Positions 62,231-64,000 of a stretch of DNA of 64,000 nucleotides are shown in pieces. The stretch is taken from contig JAEZZA010000010.1 of the NCBI GenBank assembly GCA_023442525.1, positions 1 to 64,000 on the forward strand, read 5' to 3'. The notes below the pieces were generated by a model that worked only from the letters and a program-made list of their open reading frames with translations, had not been told where the DNA came from and did no database searches. This DNA comes from Bacteroidota bacterium. GTDB lineage: Bacteria > Bacteroidota > Bacteroidia > Bacteroidales > UBA10428. The position numbers and the translations under genes were made by a program. Each line of letters opens with the position of its first letter. Positions within the stretch are counted from its first letter, which is position 1.

Positions 62231-63757
62231 ATGTGCAAAAATACAGTTATAGGAATCAACGACGCTCCTACCGGCACATCCAAAACCTACCATCCGCAGA
62301 GGTTATCTTTCAGGTACTTTATGGCATTTGTGCCTTTCATACTTGTTTTGTTAATAAGTACCAGCTACCAGCATAAACACGATGATGTAAATTATTTTGA
62401 ACGCGACGATTTTGCTCCCGAAGTAAAAGACTCGCTTCGAAACTTTATTGCTGCAGTAAAGACGTGTTGTAATGTGGACCCTCTCAGTAATGAATGGGAT
62501 TTCATAAAGGGATTTTATTCAGATAATGGTTATCGCCCGATATGGATCCATCTCAACGGACTTGATGATGGTACCGAACAACTTATTCAACTGATTGAAA
62601 AATCCAGGGAGTTTGGACTTAACCCGGATAATTACCACATTCAATCCATCCGTAACCGGATTAATGCGTATCAAAACATTCAGGCCCGGGTATATATGGA
62701 TTTTGCCCTTGAGGTTACATTGACCGATGCAGCATTCAGGCTGATGTTCAACTTGCATTCGGGCTACCTGCCCTACGATTCGGCATTTAGCTCTGGCATT
62801 GCAGATGAATTTGCTTCTATCCTTTTAAGATCCGTAGCTGAAAATAATGTATATGCCGGCATTGTTTCCGCAGAGCCCCAGTTTTATGAATATCAGAAAC
62901 TCAGACAGGCAACAGCAGTCTTTCTTACGGAAAATGAACTGAACTATGCAGAAATCACCGATTCATCGACACTGATCGAAAGGGAATTCCGGTTCAACCG
63001 ACTGGCGCTTAATCTCGATCGCCTTCGGAAACAGACATACAATCCCGAACGTATGATTTATGTGAATATTCCTTCCTATACGCTCAGGATATTCGAGAAA
63101 AACCAGATTGCTGATACTTTCAGGGTTATTGTCGGGAATCCTGCAACTCCCACACCGGTTCTCTCCGGAACTATGCAGAGCATAATTGCCAATCCCGAGT
63201 GGTTTGTGCCTAAAAGCATCGCCCTCAATGAGATACTTCCAAAATTAAAGTCAGATACCACATACCTGCAAAAGCATGGTTATAGCGTGCTCGACGTAAG
63301 GTTACGGGTTGTGGATGCTGCATCAATAAATTTCAGCAATATTAAGACCTCGGATTTCAATTATACATTTCGTCAAAAGAGAGGTTCGGCTAATTCTCTC
63401 GGGACTGCAAAATTCCTTTTCGACAATCCCTACGCTGTTTACCTGCACGATACTCCTTCGCGTGCGCTGTTCGCGAAACAAAAGCGTGCGCTTTCGCATG
63501 GTTGTGTAAGGCTGCAACATCCTGAACGACTTGCCAATTACATACTCAGGAACATAAATTCAGATACCACTCATTTTGAGAAAGTCGTTGAGACAGGGCT
63601 TCACTCCGAATTCAGGCTTAAATCGGACTTGCCCGTACATATTACCTATATAACATGCGAAGCCACCGGAAACGGGAGAATAGTATTTTACGATGATATT
63701 TATAACTATGACAGGACGGAAATTGAGGCCATGCTTCAGTTCATTAAAGCGAATTAG
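62231..63757 (+). CDS. L,D-transpeptidase (YcbB-type)
   Basis: A 508-residue peptidoglycan cross-linking enzyme of the long YcbB/LdtD type. A membrane segment near residues 33-45 (YFMAFVPFILVLLIS) anchors it. It has a scaffold domain (GFYSDNGYRPIWI, FGLNPDNYHI), a peptidoglycan-binding-like region, and the YkuD catalytic domain from about residue 280 (YVNIPSYTLRIFEKNQ). The active site is YLHDTPSRALFAKQKRALSHGCVRL-type, with Cys425 and its His. The preceding GNPATPTPVLSG and ANPEWFVPKSI motifs fit the family. It converges with a second L,D-transpeptidase-superfamily gene, overlapping it by 14 bases. Confidence 0.92.
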   Translation: MCKNTVIGINDAPTGTSKTYHPQRLSFRYFMAFVPFILVLLISTSYQHKHDDVNYFERDDFAPEVKDSLRNFIAAVKTCCNVDPLSNEWDFIKGFYSDNGYRPIWIHLNGLDDGTEQLIQLIEKSREFGLNPDNYHIQSIRNRINAYQNIQARVYMDFALEVTLTDAAFRLMFNLHSGYLPYDSAFSSGIADEFASILLRSVAENNVYAGIVSAEPQFYEYQKLRQATAVFLTENELNYAEITDSSTLIEREFRFNRLALNLDRLRKQTYNPERMIYVNIPSYTLRIFEKNQIADTFRVIVGNPATPTPVLSGTMQSIIANPEWFVPKSIALNEILPKLKSDTTYLQKHGYSVLDVRLRVVDAASINFSNIKTSDFNYTFRQKRGSANSLGTAKFLFDNPYAVYLHDTPSRALFAKQKRALSHGCVRLQHPERLANYILRNINSDTTHFEKVVETGLHSEFRLKSDLPVHITYITCEATGNGRIVFYDDIYNYDRTEIEAMLQFIKAN

Positions 63758-64000
63758 CGAACCTGCCGGTTAATACCGTAGACTTTTGTAAATATCCGGT
63801 CATCGGATAATAACTGAAAATTACCGATCCTTCACTTATCAGATCAATAATCTCCTTGTTCACATCCGGAGGAATTGCTGGACATCCAAAACTCCTTCCC
63901 GCCCTTCCGTACTGTTGTATATACTTTTCCGTGACATAGTCGGCGCCATGAATTACAACCGACCTTTGTAATGCATTATCGTTATATCCCGAGTCCTGGC
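63744..64000 (-). CDS. Murein L,D-transpeptidase catalytic-domain protein (YkuD_2-like), 3' part only
   Basis: The last 84 codons of a leftward gene cut by the window end (frame open to 64000; first complete codon at 63998). The protein shows RSVVIHGADYVTEKYIQQYG, then GRAGRSFGCPAIP, with the catalytic His and Cys of the YkuD_2 family, and ends IIDLISEGSVIFSYYP followed by about 19 residues. It would cut or link peptidoglycan peptides. It lies convergent to the YcbB-type gene with a 14-base overlap at the stops. The N-terminus, including any signal peptide, cannot be seen. Confidence 0.85.
   Translation of the reverse strand, partial: QDSGYNDNALQRSVVIHGADYVTEKYIQQYGRAGRSFGCPAIPPDVNKEIIDLISEGSVIFSYYPMTGYLQKSTVLTGRFANSL

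Overview
The window looks like chromosomal DNA of a Bacteroidetes member, most likely of the order Bacteroidales. The evidence is a SprB-repeat protein with a type B type IX secretion (T9SS) sorting domain next to a PorP/SprF protein, a cytochrome b/flavoprotein/FeS succinate dehydrogenase-fumarate reductase operon in the C-A-B order of this phylum, Bacteroidetes-only families (DUF6427, SiaB/SiaC-like proteins), and promoters that match the phylum's TTTG / TAnnTTTG consensus. Nothing indicates a plasmid or prophage, and no transposase was seen.

Layout. 1-5461: 3' part of a giant secreted SprB-like adhesin and its PorP/SprF partner. 5455-17356: a leftward surface-polysaccharide locus (YfhO-like membrane protein, three glycosyltransferases, a CapK/PaaK-like adenylate-forming enzyme, a CapA-like protein, a methyltransferase, a Wzx-like flippase and WecB epimerase), mostly with overlapping or nearly touching genes. 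17625-26618: housekeeping genes (glyS, nadB, dusB), a CPBP protease, an unknown protein and two convergent M24B aminopeptidases. 26709-30085: sdhCAB. 30086-38040: an orphan SiaB-like protein, a lamin-tail secreted protein, asd, hflX, a lipoprotein, tRNA-Ala(GGC) with promoter and terminator, and a TPR protein. 38141-45104: an AlbA_2-domain regulator, a thioredoxin lipoprotein, dnaE with an N-terminal exonuclease fusion, trxA and a DUF6427 membrane protein. 45171-46513: two unknown exported proteins.

46564-58540 is the most unusual part. It is one leftward block encoding CheR, a HAMP-GAF-PAS membrane sensor without a kinase, a second CheR with a decayed SAM-binding site, a stand-alone CheB methylesterase domain, a membrane GAF protein, a GAF-PAS-PAS-SpoIIE phosphatase (SiaA-like), a SiaB-like kinase, a SiaC-like phosphoprotein and a TerB/FHA-like/ABCG-type transporter fusion. 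No CheA, CheY or methyl-accepting receptor is present. The arrangement suggests a membrane-sensing partner switch in which Che-type methylation enzymes and a Sia-type Thr-phosphorylation cycle may act together.

58669-64000: a nitroreductase, an array of palindromic repeats, a MuiA/DUF4139 protein, a DUF3108-like secreted protein, and two convergent L,D-transpeptidase-superfamily genes, the second cut by the window end. Many convergent gene pairs in the window overlap at their 3' ends. All assignments come from reading motifs by eye; no database search was run.
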